Shown here piece after piece: positions 1 through 8,616 of a stretch of DNA of 64,000 bases (positions are counted from its first letter, which is position 1; each line of letters starts with the position of its first letter). The notes under the pieces were generated by a model that saw only the letters and a program-made list of their open reading frames with translations, was not told the DNA's origin and ran no database searches. This DNA is from Aliivibrio wodanis (lineage in GTDB: Bacteria > Pseudomonadota > Gammaproteobacteria > Enterobacterales > Vibrionaceae), in assembly GCA_000953695.1 (NCBI GenBank), contig LN554846.1, positions 2,542,001-2,606,000 on the forward strand. The letters are read 5' to 3'. The translations under genes and the position numbers were made by a program.

Positions 1-473
1 GAATTTTGGCTTGAATCGACAGGACAGTCAGACAAAATCATATCTAATTTATGCTGTGACAACTGCTCTAATAAAAGTTCATGAGTAGATTCAAAGCAAC
101 GAAGGTGAATGGAAGCATCTTCTGGGACGGTAGTCGAAAGAACTTTACTAACTAACCGTTTAGAAAGTGCATCAGCAACGCCAACATCAAATAATACATT
201 AGACTGTTGGCTATAATTTACGATATCTAACATTTCATAGCTTAAACCAAACATTCGATCTGCGTATTTATAAATAAGTTGTCCTAATTCTGTAGGTTCA
301 ACATTTCTCCCATTACGCTTAGTCAACTTACCATCTAATCGTTCTTCTAATGTCTTAATCTGCCCTGTTACCGTCTGAGGAGTTAAAAACAGAGCTTCAG
401 CAGCTTTTGTTACTGATCCCTGCTTGCAGACCATCCAAAAATAGTACAAATGGTTATAGTTTAAATGGGACAT
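1..473 (-). CDS. nhaR: LysR-family activator NhaR, partial (N-terminal part)
   Basis: This LysR-type regulator activates sodium/proton antiporter genes in enterobacteria. Only the first 157 codons lie in the window; the rest continues past base 1. The translation begins [15 protein letters not shown] and shows the LysR winged helix-turn-helix ([20 protein letters not shown], about residues 20-39). The start of the effector domain follows, with the NhaR-like stretch [20 protein letters not shown] recognise it by close resemblance to remembered E. coli NhaR. The ATG at 473 is the first in frame. It is divergent from nptA across a 413-base gap. Functional transfer from E. coli is inference. Confidence 0.9.
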   Translation of the reverse strand, partial: MSHLNYNHLYYFWMVCKQGSVTKAAEALFLTPQTVTGQIKTLEERLDGKLTKRNGRNVEPTELGQLIYKYADRMFGLSYEMLDIVNYSQQSNVLFDVGVADALSKRLVSKVLSTTVPEDASIHLRCFESTHELLLEQLSQHKLDMILSDCPVDSSQN

Positions 474-886
474 GTTATACCTTTGTATTTATCGTTTAAT
501 CATCTTACTTTTCAAGTAAAAGTAAATAGAGCGCTAGAAGATACGTCATTTATGACAGCAATAGCAAACACTTCGCAAAAACCATTATAAATCCAATTTA
601 AATATCGAATTTTCCGAAGCTATATTCTTAAAAATGTCATGCACTCGCAATATAGAACAAAATAGTTTCAAAAAAGATTTTATATTACTTTTTCAAATAA
701 AGAATAAAAATCAAATTAATTCAATAAGTTACACTTATTAAAGTCAATGTTTTTTTTAGAAAAAATAAATATGACGCATTTATTACAGTTTTACTCTTCA
801 CTGTAATATTTTTGAAATATTCGTTATCTACTATCGCTGCAGATTAAATAAACCGACAACATACTATTTCGGTACGGAGCTTTACT
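474..886. other. AT-rich intergenic region nhaR/nptA
   Basis: This is a divergent promoter region with no ORF. Two structures are visible. At 541-558, read on the minus strand, CTGTCATAAA matches the first ten bases of a PhoB box, but the second half is poor. At 782-807 a perfect 8-base inverted repeat, ATTACAGT/ACTGTAAT, has a 10-base spacer, about 80 bases ahead of nptA. Either could take part in phosphate or other control of nptA; neither is proven. Confidence 0.5.
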
Positions 887-2032
887 ATGAATACCCAATC
901 AATTTCTGCAGCACCAATGAGCAATACCTCACGCATGCTGCGTTGGGCAAACTTAGCATTTATGCTTTACCTTCTTCTTTTAGCTGTTGCAATGGTAGGA
1001 ACGGGCTTCAAATGGTCAGTAGGCGAAGAAGCTAAGGTTCTATTTGAATTTGCTTCTCACCCTATCGCAGGTCTAATGATCGGCTTGGTTGCAACTGCAT
1101 TAATCCAATCATCTTCTACAGTAACTTCAATTATTGTTGGATTAGTTGCTGGTGGTTTACCAGTAGAAACTGCTATCCCTATGGTTATGGGTGCAAACAT
1201 TGGCACAACAGTAACCAATACACTAGTTAGTCTAGGTCACGCTCGCTGTAAAACTGAATTTAGACGTGCATTTGCATGTGCAACAGTACATGACTTCTTT
1301 AACCTACTAGCTGTGCTGATTTTCTTACCATTAGAAATGATGTTTGGTATTTTCCAGAAAATCTCTGAGTGGTTAGTGTCGCCTTTAATGGGCGCTGGCA
1401 ACATGAGCATGAAGGATCTTAACTTTGTAAAACCACTAACTAAACCAGTCGTTAATGCAATTAAAGAGCCTCTAGCACACTTTGGTGACATGATGGGTGG
1501 CTTATTGATGATTGGTCTGGGTATCATCACTATCGTTGTTGCTATTACCGTAATGGGTAAGCTAATGAAGAGCCTAATGGTTGGTCGTGCTCGTGATATC
1601 TTAAAGAGTGCAATTGGTCGTGGTCCTCTACACGGTATTGCTTCTGGTTCAATTGTAACGGTATTAGTTCAATCATCTTCTACAACAACAAGCTTAATGG
1701 TTCCACTGGTTGGTACGGGCGTACTTAAAGTTCGTGATGTATATCCATTCACACTTGGCGCTAATATCGGTACATGTGTAACTGCACTACTAGCAGCAAC
1801 AGCGGTATCTGGTGAGTTTGCAGCGTTTGCCCTACAAATTGCATTGGTACACTTATCATTCAACATCATTTCAACGCTAGTTATCTTTGGCACTCCGTTC
1901 TTACGTGAATTACCATTGAAAGGTGCTGAGTGGATTGCTGAAATGGCAAACCGTAACAAAGGTGTTGTAGCAGGTTACTTAAGCTTTGTGTTTATTATCC
2001 TACCAGGTAGCGTATTAGCTCTGACAGTTTAA
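887..2032 (+). CDS. nptA: Na+/phosphate symporter NptA
   Basis: This inner-membrane sodium-dependent phosphate transporter belongs to the Na/Pi cotransporter (SLC34-like, PNaS) family. The 381 residues contain the family's inverted duplication: QSSSTVTSIIVGLV near residue 75 and QSSSTTTSLMVPLVG near residue 265, each followed by a GANIGT motif (102-107 and about 289-294). About eight or more hydrophobic segments are visible. The ATG at 887 has a weak GGAG-like site about ten bases upstream. Transcription ends at a strong hairpin at 2055-2088. In V. cholerae the same gene lies near thyA, lgt and ptsP. It is expected to respond to phosphate, but the only candidate PhoB site is weak. Confidence 0.9.
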   Translation: MNTQSISAAPMSNTSRMLRWANLAFMLYLLLLAVAMVGTGFKWSVGEEAKVLFEFASHPIAGLMIGLVATALIQSSSTVTSIIVGLVAGGLPVETAIPMVMGANIGTTVTNTLVSLGHARCKTEFRRAFACATVHDFFNLLAVLIFLPLEMMFGIFQKISEWLVSPLMGAGNMSMKDLNFVKPLTKPVVNAIKEPLAHFGDMMGGLLMIGLGIITIVVAITVMGKLMKSLMVGRARDILKSAIGRGPLHGIASGSIVTVLVQSSSTTTSLMVPLVGTGVLKVRDVYPFTLGANIGTCVTALLAATAVSGEFAAFALQIALVHLSFNIISTLVIFGTPFLRELPLKGAEWIAEMANRNKGVVAGYLSFVFIILPGSVLALTV

Positions 2033-2054
2033 TTCCAAAGTATATAAAATAAAG

Positions 2055-2088
2055 AAAAGCCCCAGAGTTATTGCTCTGGGGCTTTTTT
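2055..2088 (+). terminator. Rho-independent terminator of nptA
   Basis: Inverted repeat AAAAGCCCCAGAG/CTCTGGGGCTTTT with a 6-base loop, followed by T residues. The T tract touches the stop codon of the convergent tadD remnant, so it probably works in both directions. Confidence 0.9.
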
Positions 2089-3231
2089 ATTTATCATCTG
2101 AACTAGTCGCTAAAATATCTTCTATTTGAGGTTTATCGCCAATGTCATTAATCAATTTTATGGGCTGAGAATGGGTACTTACCATTATTGGTTCATCACC
2201 TCTTAATGAATTATCTTCACCTTCTTTTTTTATTCTCATTTCGACTAATGCTCTAGCTAGATTCTCATTTGCAATTTTGTAGTAAGACGCTTTTTTATCA
2301 ATAGCTTGCTCTAAATAAGGAACCGCTATTTCTGGACGACCTTGTAATATTAAAAAATACCCTACATTATTTAAGGCTTCATAGTCCTTCATATGACGCA
2401 TAAATACGTTAATAGATCGTTTAATCTGTCCCTGAGCTAAATAAATTAGGGCTAAATTATTTTGTGCTTTCTCATTCTCAGGAGATCTTTTTAGCGCCCA
2501 CATAGTATAAATTTTCGCATCAACATAATTCGCATTCATGTAGTATGAGTAGCCAAAATTAATCAATATTTTTATTGAATTCGGTTTGATTTTTAATGCT
2601 TTCTTGTAAAACTGTTCAGCTAACTTATGATCCCCCTGGGTATCAGATAAAATACCTAATCCCATATAGGCTAATGCAGGGGAAATATCATCAACATGAA
2701 GCAAATGAACATCTTCAGGAAATACGTCGCTATTGCCCTTCAGCATTATATTACTTTGTAAGCGAATTTGATCAGCATTTAAAGCTCGATAAAAATAGCT
2801 TCTTCCCTCTTTTACTAAACCTTTTTTGGTATAAATTGCACCTAACCTTTCAAGTGAAACTACACCATTAGGTTCAAGATCTAATGACATCAAATAAGCA
2901 GCCTCAGCCAGTGAATCAGTTCCTCTTAACTCATGAATTTTCCCAATATTAACTAAGGTCCGCCCTTGATATTTAGCTTCTGGATACGATAATGATCGAA
3001 TATATTCATATAAAGCCAAATCTACACTGTCTTGCTTTAGGGCTTTATCTCCACGAACAATGGCTTCCACCTCTGTTTTTGGGAGTTCTTCTTGGGTCAA
3101 AGTCTCAATTGGTTTGCCATCATATAATTCTTGTTCATATTGGCTTGGCTTGGCTTTTCTTTCTTTGAAGCACATGCAACTAAAAATGTAGAGAGTATTA
3201 TGCATAAACTTATTTTTTTTATGGTTTTCAT
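2087..3231 (-). pseudogene. tadD: TadD-like TPR lipoprotein, frameshifted in its N terminus
   Basis: TadD proteins are outer-membrane-associated TPR lipoproteins that support assembly of the Flp/Tad pilus secretin. The main body (about 350 residues) carries several tetratricopeptide repeats, for example in the stretches around residues 100-140 and 180-310. An ATG at 3231 with an AGGGA site upstream opens a textbook lipoprotein signal, MKTIKKISLCIILSTFLVAC, but this is in a different frame from the TPR body. The two frames meet at a (GCCAA)3 repeat (3140-3154). With two copies instead of three the reading would be continuous (SKKEKPSQYEQELYDG). The alternative in-frame start at 3238 gives a protein without a usable signal peptide. 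It follows tadC with a short gap. It is probably inactive, or switched by slippage. Confidence 0.8.
3140..3154 (-). repeat. Pentanucleotide tandem repeat (GCCAA)3 at the tadD frameshift
   Basis: Three perfect copies of TTGGC on the plus strand (GCCAA on the coding strand). Removing one copy restores the frame between the lipoprotein signal and the TPR body of tadD. The repeat is short, so a one-off duplication is as likely as a contingency locus. Confidence 0.85.
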
Positions 3232-3241
3232 TATTCATCCC

Positions 3242-4192
3242 TTACTTTGCAAATGCATTAGATAATGTTATTAATGCAGGCCCTAGCGCTACAATAAAAA
3301 AACAGGGCCAAATAAATAAAAGCATTGGAAACAACATTTTCGTTGGTATTTTTGCCGCTATTTCTTCTGCCTCTTGATTACGTCTATCTCGAAGATCTTC
3401 AGTATAATCTCTCAACGTTTGCGCTATGCTGCCCCCTATGCGAGATGCATGAGAAAGAATACTAACCAAACCAGTAAATTCAATAATGCCTGTCCGCTCA
3501 ATAAATTCATTAAACGCATCTGGCATCTCTACTCCAGCCTTAATTTTTGCACTTACTGTATATAATTCATCTGCTAATTCTTGATGAGAGATTGTCAATT
3601 CATTAGAAACTCTCTGTAAAGCAGGAATAAAACCTAACCCTGATTCTGTACAAACAACAAGAAGATCTAATGCATCAGGCATTCCTCCTTTTATTCTAGA
3701 TTGTCTTTTTGATATTAGACGATTCAATACAAAATTAGGAATGTATAATGAGAAAGCAACAATCATAAGTGCTATCATTTTTATTAGAGAAAACTCAGAA
3801 AAAACAATATAAACAATAGCCGCAGTTGTGAACCCTGCCATCACAAATATTATTTTTATCGCATAAAAATTAGTTAATGTTTTCTTATCATGAAATCCCG
3901 CATGCATTAGTTTTTTACGAGTTGATTCTCGCTCTTTTTTGCTAGTTGGCCCTATGATTGGGGATAGAGACTCTAAAGTATCTTCAAGCTTTTCACTGGC
4001 TTTTGCTTTTGGTGCCTGCTGTATCGATAATTGATTTAATTTCTTTTTTAACGACGAATTAATACTACTGAGAATAAATCCGACCACTAAAACTGACAAT
4101 GAAGTAGCACATAAAATTAACCCTAAGATAAACCACTCTCGTTTAATTTCTTCATTAGTAAGGTAAGATAAAAATTCCACAATATCATTCAT
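3242..4192 (-). CDS. tadC: TadC-like Flp pilus inner-membrane protein
   Basis: TadC and TadB are type II secretion F-domain membrane proteins forming the inner-membrane platform of the Tad pilus machine. The protein (316 residues from the ATG at 4192) has an N-terminal membrane helix, two helices near residues 110-165, the T2SSF core (GGMPDALDLLVVCTESGLG, then the ELADELYTVSAKIKAGVEMP stretch) and a C-terminal membrane segment. I chose ATG 4192 because GAGGTG lies seven bases upstream and overlaps the end of tadB; the longer ATG at 4204 lies inside tadB. The gene itself looks intact. Its partners tadA, tadZ, rcpA and flp are absent from the window and tadB is truncated, so it is probably non-functional here. 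Confidence 0.85.
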   Translation of the reverse strand: MNDIVEFLSYLTNEEIKREWFILGLILCATSLSVLVVGFILSSINSSLKKKLNQLSIQQAPKAKASEKLEDTLESLSPIIGPTSKKERESTRKKLMHAGFHDKKTLTNFYAIKIIFVMAGFTTAAIVYIVFSEFSLIKMIALMIVAFSLYIPNFVLNRLISKRQSRIKGGMPDALDLLVVCTESGLGFIPALQRVSNELTISHQELADELYTVSAKIKAGVEMPDAFNEFIERTGIIEFTGLVSILSHASRIGGSIAQTLRDYTEDLRDRRNQEAEEIAAKIPTKMLFPMLLFIWPCFFIVALGPALITLSNAFAK

Positions 4193-4193
4193 A

Positions 4194-4767
4194 TTACACC
4201 TCAAAACTAATTACTTTTCTGATCCACATTGCACCAAAAAATAAGCTTACAACACCATAACTGAGCATAGTTAAGCCACTAGGGTCTGTGTAAAATGGCT
4301 CTAGATATCCTGGTTTAATGATTGAAAGTGCGGCAAAAAGAAGAAATGGAGCTAAAACAAGGATCCAAGCAGACAGCAAGCTTTCAGCAGACAATGTTTT
4401 GATTTTTCTTGATAATTTGAACCTTGCTCTAAGTACATTAGAAACTTTTTCCAAATTCTCCGATAAATTCCCTCCCGTATCCTTTTGCAGTAATACCGCA
4501 CTAGAAAAAGCAAGCATAGACACTGTTGGAGATCGCTCAGCCATTTGTAAAATAGCTAAACGTAAGTCATAACCATAATTCAGCAAATTAAAAGTATTTT
4601 TAAATTCAACGCCTATTGGAGCTGGCATTTCATTTCCAACTTCACTAAAAGCTTGAACAAGTGGCTGTCCTGCTTGCAACATCCGCCGAATAATATCGAG
4701 AGCATCCGGTAACTGCTCTTCAAATAGGCTTAAACGATGAGATATTTTTTTATTAATAAAAAAATAA
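4194..4767 (-). pseudogene. tadB: TadB fragment, 5' end lost at the IS
   Basis: This is the C-terminal 190 residues of a TadB-type T2SSF protein. The reading frame stays open right up to the IS boundary at 4767, reading FEEQLPDALDIIRRMLQAGQ, the hallmark start of the TadB F domain. It then runs through QKDTGGNLSENLEKVSNVLR to two C-terminal membrane helices. TadB proteins are normally about 300 residues, so roughly 110 N-terminal residues are missing. The missing 5' half is not found on the far side of the IS. An internal ATG at 4682 could give a 162-residue product, but nothing suggests that it is used. Confidence 0.85.
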
Positions 4768-4791
4768 CCTGATTACCACTTAAACTCAGCT
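4768..4791 (+). repeat. Left terminal inverted repeat of the IS1595-family element
   Basis: Begins CCTGATTACCA and ends ACTCAGCT; pairs with the right end at 5762-5785 with five central mismatches. Confidence 0.85.
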
Positions 4792-4835
4792 TATTAGACT
4801 ACACTTAAAGTGAAGCGAAAAATGAGGTGGTTATC

Positions 4836-5780
4836 ATGGCTAAAAATAAAGTCCAATTTCAAAAAAGTATTTCAATACATGGGTTTATTTCACAGTTAGG
4901 TACTGAAGAACAATGCCGTAAACGACTGTTCGATATGCGATGGCCTGCTGGTTATCGATGTGATAATTGCGGTCATGATAAATACTGCGAACTTAAATCA
5001 AGGCAGCTTTTCCAATGTAACCTGTGCCACTACCAAGGCTCATTAACTTCTGGAACCTTGTTTTCCGCGTCAAAATTGCCATTAAACATATGGTTTTTAG
5101 CTATTTATCTCATCACTCAAGAGAAGAATGGCATTTCAGCATTAGAGCTTTCTCGACAGCTTGGTATTTCTTATAACGCGGCATGGCGTATGAAACATAA
5201 ACTAATGCAAGCTATGAAGGAACGAGACGATGAAACACAATTGAATGGTTACATTCAACTAGATGATGTTTATTGGGGAGGCGTTCAACGTGGCACTCGT
5301 GGTAGAGGGGCAAAAGGAAAACGTCCTTTCGTAGCGGCGGTATCTATGAATGGCGAAGGACATCCAATAAGTATGCGATTTAGTGTTGTGACTGGCTTTA
5401 AAATCAAAGAACTAACGAGTTGGGCAAAAGCGCATTTAACGCCAAAATCACTGGTTATCTCTGATGGTTTAGCTTGCTTTAAAGGCGTTGAGAAAGCCGA
5501 TGTGTTTCACCATGCTATTGTTACAGGTGGCGGAGCTGATTGCGTTAAATTACCCTACTTTCAGTGGGTCAACACCATGATTAGTAATGTAAAAAACTCA
5601 ATGCATGGGACTTACCATGCAATAAACAAGAAACACCTTCCTCGTTATTTGGGAGAGTTTTGTTTTAAGTTCAATAGGCGCTTCAATCTTGAAAAGATGC
5701 TTGATCAGCTTATTTACTCAAGTATTCAAACTGCACCGATGCCAGAGCGGTTGCTTAAGCTAGCTGAGTCTCGATGGTAA
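4836..5780 (+). CDS. IS1595-family transposase
   Basis: This transposase (314 residues from ATG 4836) has an N-terminal zinc ribbon (CDNCGHDKYC, then CNLC) typical of the IS1595 group. A helix-turn-helix-like stretch follows (SALELSRQLGISYNAAWRMK), then a DDE/DDN-type catalytic domain: the first Asp in IQLDDVYWGG, the second in LVISDGL, and the WVNTMISNVKNSMHGTYH block that carries the third position. GAGGTGG just upstream supports ATG 4836 over GTG 4827. The stop codon lies inside the right inverted repeat. The gene has no visible lesion, so the element may still be active. The family call rests on motif recognition, without a search. Confidence 0.9.
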   Translation: MAKNKVQFQKSISIHGFISQLGTEEQCRKRLFDMRWPAGYRCDNCGHDKYCELKSRQLFQCNLCHYQGSLTSGTLFSASKLPLNIWFLAIYLITQEKNGISALELSRQLGISYNAAWRMKHKLMQAMKERDDETQLNGYIQLDDVYWGGVQRGTRGRGAKGKRPFVAAVSMNGEGHPISMRFSVVTGFKIKELTSWAKAHLTPKSLVISDGLACFKGVEKADVFHHAIVTGGGADCVKLPYFQWVNTMISNVKNSMHGTYHAINKKHLPRYLGEFCFKFNRRFNLEKMLDQLIYSSIQTAPMPERLLKLAESRW

Positions 5781-5785
5781 TCAGG
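5762..5785 (-). repeat. Right terminal inverted repeat of the IS1595-family element
   Basis: Reverse complement starts CCTGATTACCA and ends ACTCAGCT, matching the left end. It overlaps the last codons and stop of the transposase. Confidence 0.85.
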
Positions 5786-5787
5786 TA

Positions 5788-5987
5788 AGTTTTAGAGACT
5801 ACCTTTGTTCTAAAAGAATCAATAAAGCCAAGAAGTTATTGATTGAAAATAGAGATATCAAGATAGCTATTATCGCATATCAATGTGGCTACCATGATGT
5901 TTCTTATTTTACTCGGGTCTTCAAGAAAAAACGGGGAGTAGTCCTGGAGGTTATAGAAAAGAAACATTAAATAAGCTAATAACATAG
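5788..5987 (+). pseudogene. AraC-family regulator, C-terminal remnant
   Basis: Immediately after the IS right end an open frame reads FRDYLCSKRINKAKKLLIE, then IAYQCGYHDVSYFTRVFKK. This is the second helix-turn-helix and signature of an AraC/XylS DNA-binding domain. The N-terminal part and first helix-turn-helix are missing. The usual ending (GVSPGGYR...) is reached only by changing frame near 5940: the downstream frame reads PGGYRKETLNKLIT and stops at 5987, while the upstream frame runs on to a stop at 5968-5970. The remnant is therefore broken twice, by truncation at the IS and by a one-base indel. Confidence 0.8.
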
Positions 5988-6013
5988 AGCCTTTAACTTA
6001 GTAAAGGCTCTAT
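5984..6013. terminator. Hairpin between the AraC remnant and thyA
   Basis: A perfect 12-base stem, ATAGAGCCTTTA/TAAAGGCTCTAT, with a 6-base loop between convergent genes. Neither side has a long T tract, so its strength as a terminator is uncertain. Confidence 0.65.
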
Positions 6014-6028
6014 CTAATACTACTCTTT

Positions 6029-6880
6029 TTATACTGAAAATGGATACTTAATCGCTTCATGGCTTTCATAGCCAATTACTTCAAAATCATCCATAGTTAC
6101 CCAAGTTTCTAAATCCTCTAGTGACTTGATCTTAGGATTTATTTTAAAGATTGGGGCTGTTAATGGCTCACGCTTTAGCTGCACTTCTTTCATCAATTCA
6201 AGTTGGTCTTCATAAATATGTCCATTAACAATCTTATGATAAGCCTTACCTGCTTTATGTCCTGTAATTTGAGCCACAATAGCAAGCAGAAAATACACTT
6301 GAACCATGTTAAAATTAAGCCCTAACGGAACATCACACGAACGTTGGGTACTGTTTAAATATAAAGTGTCACCTAGCAGTGAAAAGTGATGTGAGTACAT
6401 GCATGGACGTAAACAACCCATATCAAATTCACCTGGATTATAGAAATTTAAGATTTCACCACGATCATCAATACCATTTCTTAAGTCATCAATTATTTTT
6501 TTTAATTGATCAACAAATTCACCATTTGGCTTTGCCCACGAACGACCTTGAACACCATATACTCGTCCCATATCATCTTCACCTTTGCGGTGAGGATTAT
6601 TTAACCAAGCGTCGTTTAAATTTGAATTAGCATCCCATGTCTTAGTTCCAATCTTACGAAAGTCTTCTGCATTATCATAGCCACGAATATAACCAATCAT
6701 TTCAGCAACTGCCGACTTCCAGAAGCTCTTACGCGTCGTTACTAAGGGAAATTCACCGTTAGCTACATCGTAAGTTAGATCTGCATTTATAACGGTTAAA
6801 CAGCGCTTTCCTGTGCGTTCATTTTCAATCCAGTGACCTTCATCAACGATGCGTTGGCATAAATCTAAATACTGCTTCAC
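6029..6880 (-). CDS. thyA: Thymidylate synthase
   Basis: This enzyme methylates dUMP to dTMP using methylene-tetrahydrofolate in the cytosol, the last step of de novo dTMP synthesis. The 283 residues carry the catalytic cysteine in [14 protein letters not shown], the dUMP-binding [14 protein letters not shown] motif, and the C-terminal NGHIYEDQ and AIKYPFSV stretches. It is slightly longer than E. coli ThyA (264). It lies downstream of lgt in the same direction, as in many gammaproteobacteria. The hairpin at 6906-6935 separates them, so thyA may have its own promoter or rely on read-through. Confidence 0.97.
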   Translation of the reverse strand: MKQYLDLCQRIVDEGHWIENERTGKRCLTVINADLTYDVANGEFPLVTTRKSFWKSAVAEMIGYIRGYDNAEDFRKIGTKTWDANSNLNDAWLNNPHRKGEDDMGRVYGVQGRSWAKPNGEFVDQLKKIIDDLRNGIDDRGEILNFYNPGEFDMGCLRPCMYSHHFSLLGDTLYLNSTQRSCDVPLGLNFNMVQVYFLLAIVAQITGHKAGKAYHKIVNGHIYEDQLELMKEVQLKREPLTAPIFKINPKIKSLEDLETWVTMDDFEVIGYESHEAIKYPFSV

Positions 6881-6905
6881 GGTAGCGCTCTCTTAATATT
6901 TTCAT

Positions 6906-6935
6906 AAAAAAATGGCCTCTAACGAAGAGGCCATT
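6906..6935 (-). terminator. Terminator/attenuator between lgt and thyA
   Basis: On the minus strand AATGGCCTCT and AGAGGCCATT pair in a 10-base stem with a 5-base loop followed by seven T. It lies after the lgt stop and just before the thyA start codon, so it may limit lgt transcripts entering thyA. Confidence 0.85.
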
Positions 6936-6956
6936 ACTTAAAAATCGTTATTAACG

Positions 6957-7802
6957 CTATTCTAGCTTATTTCTGACTATTTTCTCTAGCTTACTCTGTA
7001 AATCAGAGGCATATAAGTTACGCTTAAACGCCCAGATAACCATAAGTAATCCGCCAATAACCATTGGCAATGATAAGATTTGTCCCATTGAGATCCAATC
7101 ACCAAATAAGCCAAGCTGTGCATCTGGTTGACGTACGTATTCAACCAAGAAACGGAAGGTTCCGTAGCCAAATAGGAATAAACCAGATACAGCACCTAAT
7201 GGGCGAGGCTTGCGAATAAACCAGTTTAGAATTAAGAATAGAACAATACCTTCAAGGGCAAACTCATATAATTGTGATGGATGGCGTGGGAAAGGACCAC
7301 CTGTAGGGAACACCATAGCCCAAGGCACATCAGTTACTCGCCCCCAAAGCTCCCCATTCATGAAATTACCCAAACGACCGGCGCCTAATCCAAACGGAAC
7401 CAATGGCGCAACAAAATCAGCAATGGTGAAAAAGCTACGATTGTTTTTATAGCCATACCAAAGCATTGCGGTAATAACACCTAATAAGCCACCATGGAAA
7501 GACATACCGCCAGTCCAGACTTCAAATAAATAAAGTGGATTATCTAAAAATTGACCAAAGTTATAAAATAAAACATAGCCAACACGACCACCAATCACAA
7601 CACCTAAAAAGCCTGCAAAAAGAAGATCGCTTACTTGATCACGCGTCCAACCACTGTTCGGCTTGTCTGCGCGTTTATTTGCAAGCCATAAGGCAAACAT
7701 AAAACCAAATAAATACATTAAACCGTACCAACGTACAGCTAGTGGCCCAATTTCAATCAATATGGGATCGATCTGTGGGAAGTTTAAATACCCCTGACTC
7801 AT
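6957..7802 (-). CDS. lgt: Prolipoprotein diacylglyceryl transferase
   Basis: Lgt is an inner-membrane enzyme that moves diacylglycerol from phosphatidylglycerol to the lipobox cysteine of prelipoproteins, the first step in lipoprotein maturation. The 281 residues contain about seven membrane helices, the HGGLLG motif around residue 103, and the Lgt signature [16 protein letters not shown] near residue 140. It ends with a short basic tail. Ten bases separate it from the upstream TauE-like gene, suggesting co-transcription with ptsP and the permease. Confidence 0.97.
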   Translation of the reverse strand: MSQGYLNFPQIDPILIEIGPLAVRWYGLMYLFGFMFALWLANKRADKPNSGWTRDQVSDLLFAGFLGVVIGGRVGYVLFYNFGQFLDNPLYLFEVWTGGMSFHGGLLGVITAMLWYGYKNNRSFFTIADFVAPLVPFGLGAGRLGNFMNGELWGRVTDVPWAMVFPTGGPFPRHPSQLYEFALEGIVLFLILNWFIRKPRPLGAVSGLFLFGYGTFRFLVEYVRQPDAQLGLFGDWISMGQILSLPMVIGGLLMVIWAFKRNLYASDLQSKLEKIVRNKLE

Positions 7803-7812
7803 GACTACTCTC

Positions 7813-8616
7813 TTATCCTAAGAACATTTTACTGCCAATAAATACTAGAAATACGGCAAAGATTTTTTTTAATGTAGGCGTTGGTAAATGTGATGCTAAC
7901 CTAGCTCCAACTTTTGTCGTTAACATGGAAGTAATGCTAACACCACAAAGAGCAGGTAAATAAATATATCCAATGCTCATTGATGGTAAATTATCAGCAC
8001 TTGCACCATGTATAACAAACCCTATCATGCCAGCTATCGCTATTAATGTGCCACATAATGAAGAACTACCAATAGCTTTTCTCATATCTACACCATGAAA
8101 ACTTAAATAAGGTACAGTTAGAGAACCCCCACCAATTCCAGCTAAACTGGAAATAACCCCAATAACGCCACCTGACGCGGCGAGTTTTATTGGTGATGGC
8201 ATCGCTCTGGTCGCAGTAAGCTTAAGCGCTAACAACATCTGTAGGGCTAATAACAAGACAATCATACCAAATAGCTTTGGCAAATATTGGGTTGGAATTA
8301 ATTCAGTTAAATAACTACCAATAAAGCCACCAATGATGACGCCTGGAGCTAAACTCTTAATGAGTGCTACTTCGACATTACCTAGGCGTAAATGGTTCAA
8401 TGCTGATGAACTAGAGGTAAAAATAATGGTCGCAAGTGAGGTACCTAATGCCATTTGCATCGCAATATTACTATCAACACCTGCTTGTGGAAGCAACCAA
8501 AGTAAAGCTGGAACGACAAGTAACCCACCACCAATACCCAATAACCCTGCCATCACACCAACAACGCTACCGAGCGCAAGATAAAGAGCAAAAATAGACC
8601 AAAAATCCAATAACAT
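7813..8616 (-). CDS. TauE/SafE-family permease (DUF81)
   Basis: A 267-residue integral membrane protein with about eight predicted helices. It has the duplicated glycine-rich motif of the TauE/SafE family: [20 protein letters not shown] near residue 25 and [17 protein letters not shown] near residue 157. Family members export sulphite, sulphoacetate or similar organosulphur anions, but the substrate here is unknown. Its ATG directly abuts the ptsP stop codon with no gap, and lgt follows after ten bases, so it is in the ptsP-lgt transcription unit. Context alone does not reveal a function. Confidence 0.85.
   Translation of the reverse strand: MLLDFWSIFALYLALGSVVGVMAGLLGIGGGLLVVPALLWLLPQAGVDSNIAMQMALGTSLATIIFTSSSSALNHLRLGNVEVALIKSLAPGVIIGGFIGSYLTELIPTQYLPKLFGMIVLLLALQMLLALKLTATRAMPSPIKLAASGGVIGVISSLAGIGGGSLTVPYLSFHGVDMRKAIGSSSLCGTLIAIAGMIGFVIHGASADNLPSMSIGYIYLPALCGVSITSMLTTKVGARLASHLPTPTLKKIFAVFLVFIGSKMFLG

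Larger units (their letters stand above)
4768..5785 (+). mobile_element. IS1595-family insertion sequence
   Basis: A 1018-base element with imperfect 24-base terminal inverted repeats at 4768-4791 and 5762-5785. Both ends read CCTGATTACCA inward, then five differing bases, then ACTCAGCT. The single transposase gene fills most of it. The eight bases outside the left end (AAAAATAA) and right end (TAAGTTTT) do not match, so the expected target duplication is missing. tadB lies on one side and an AraC remnant on the other. Together this points to a deletion or recombination between two IS copies after insertion. Confidence 0.85.
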
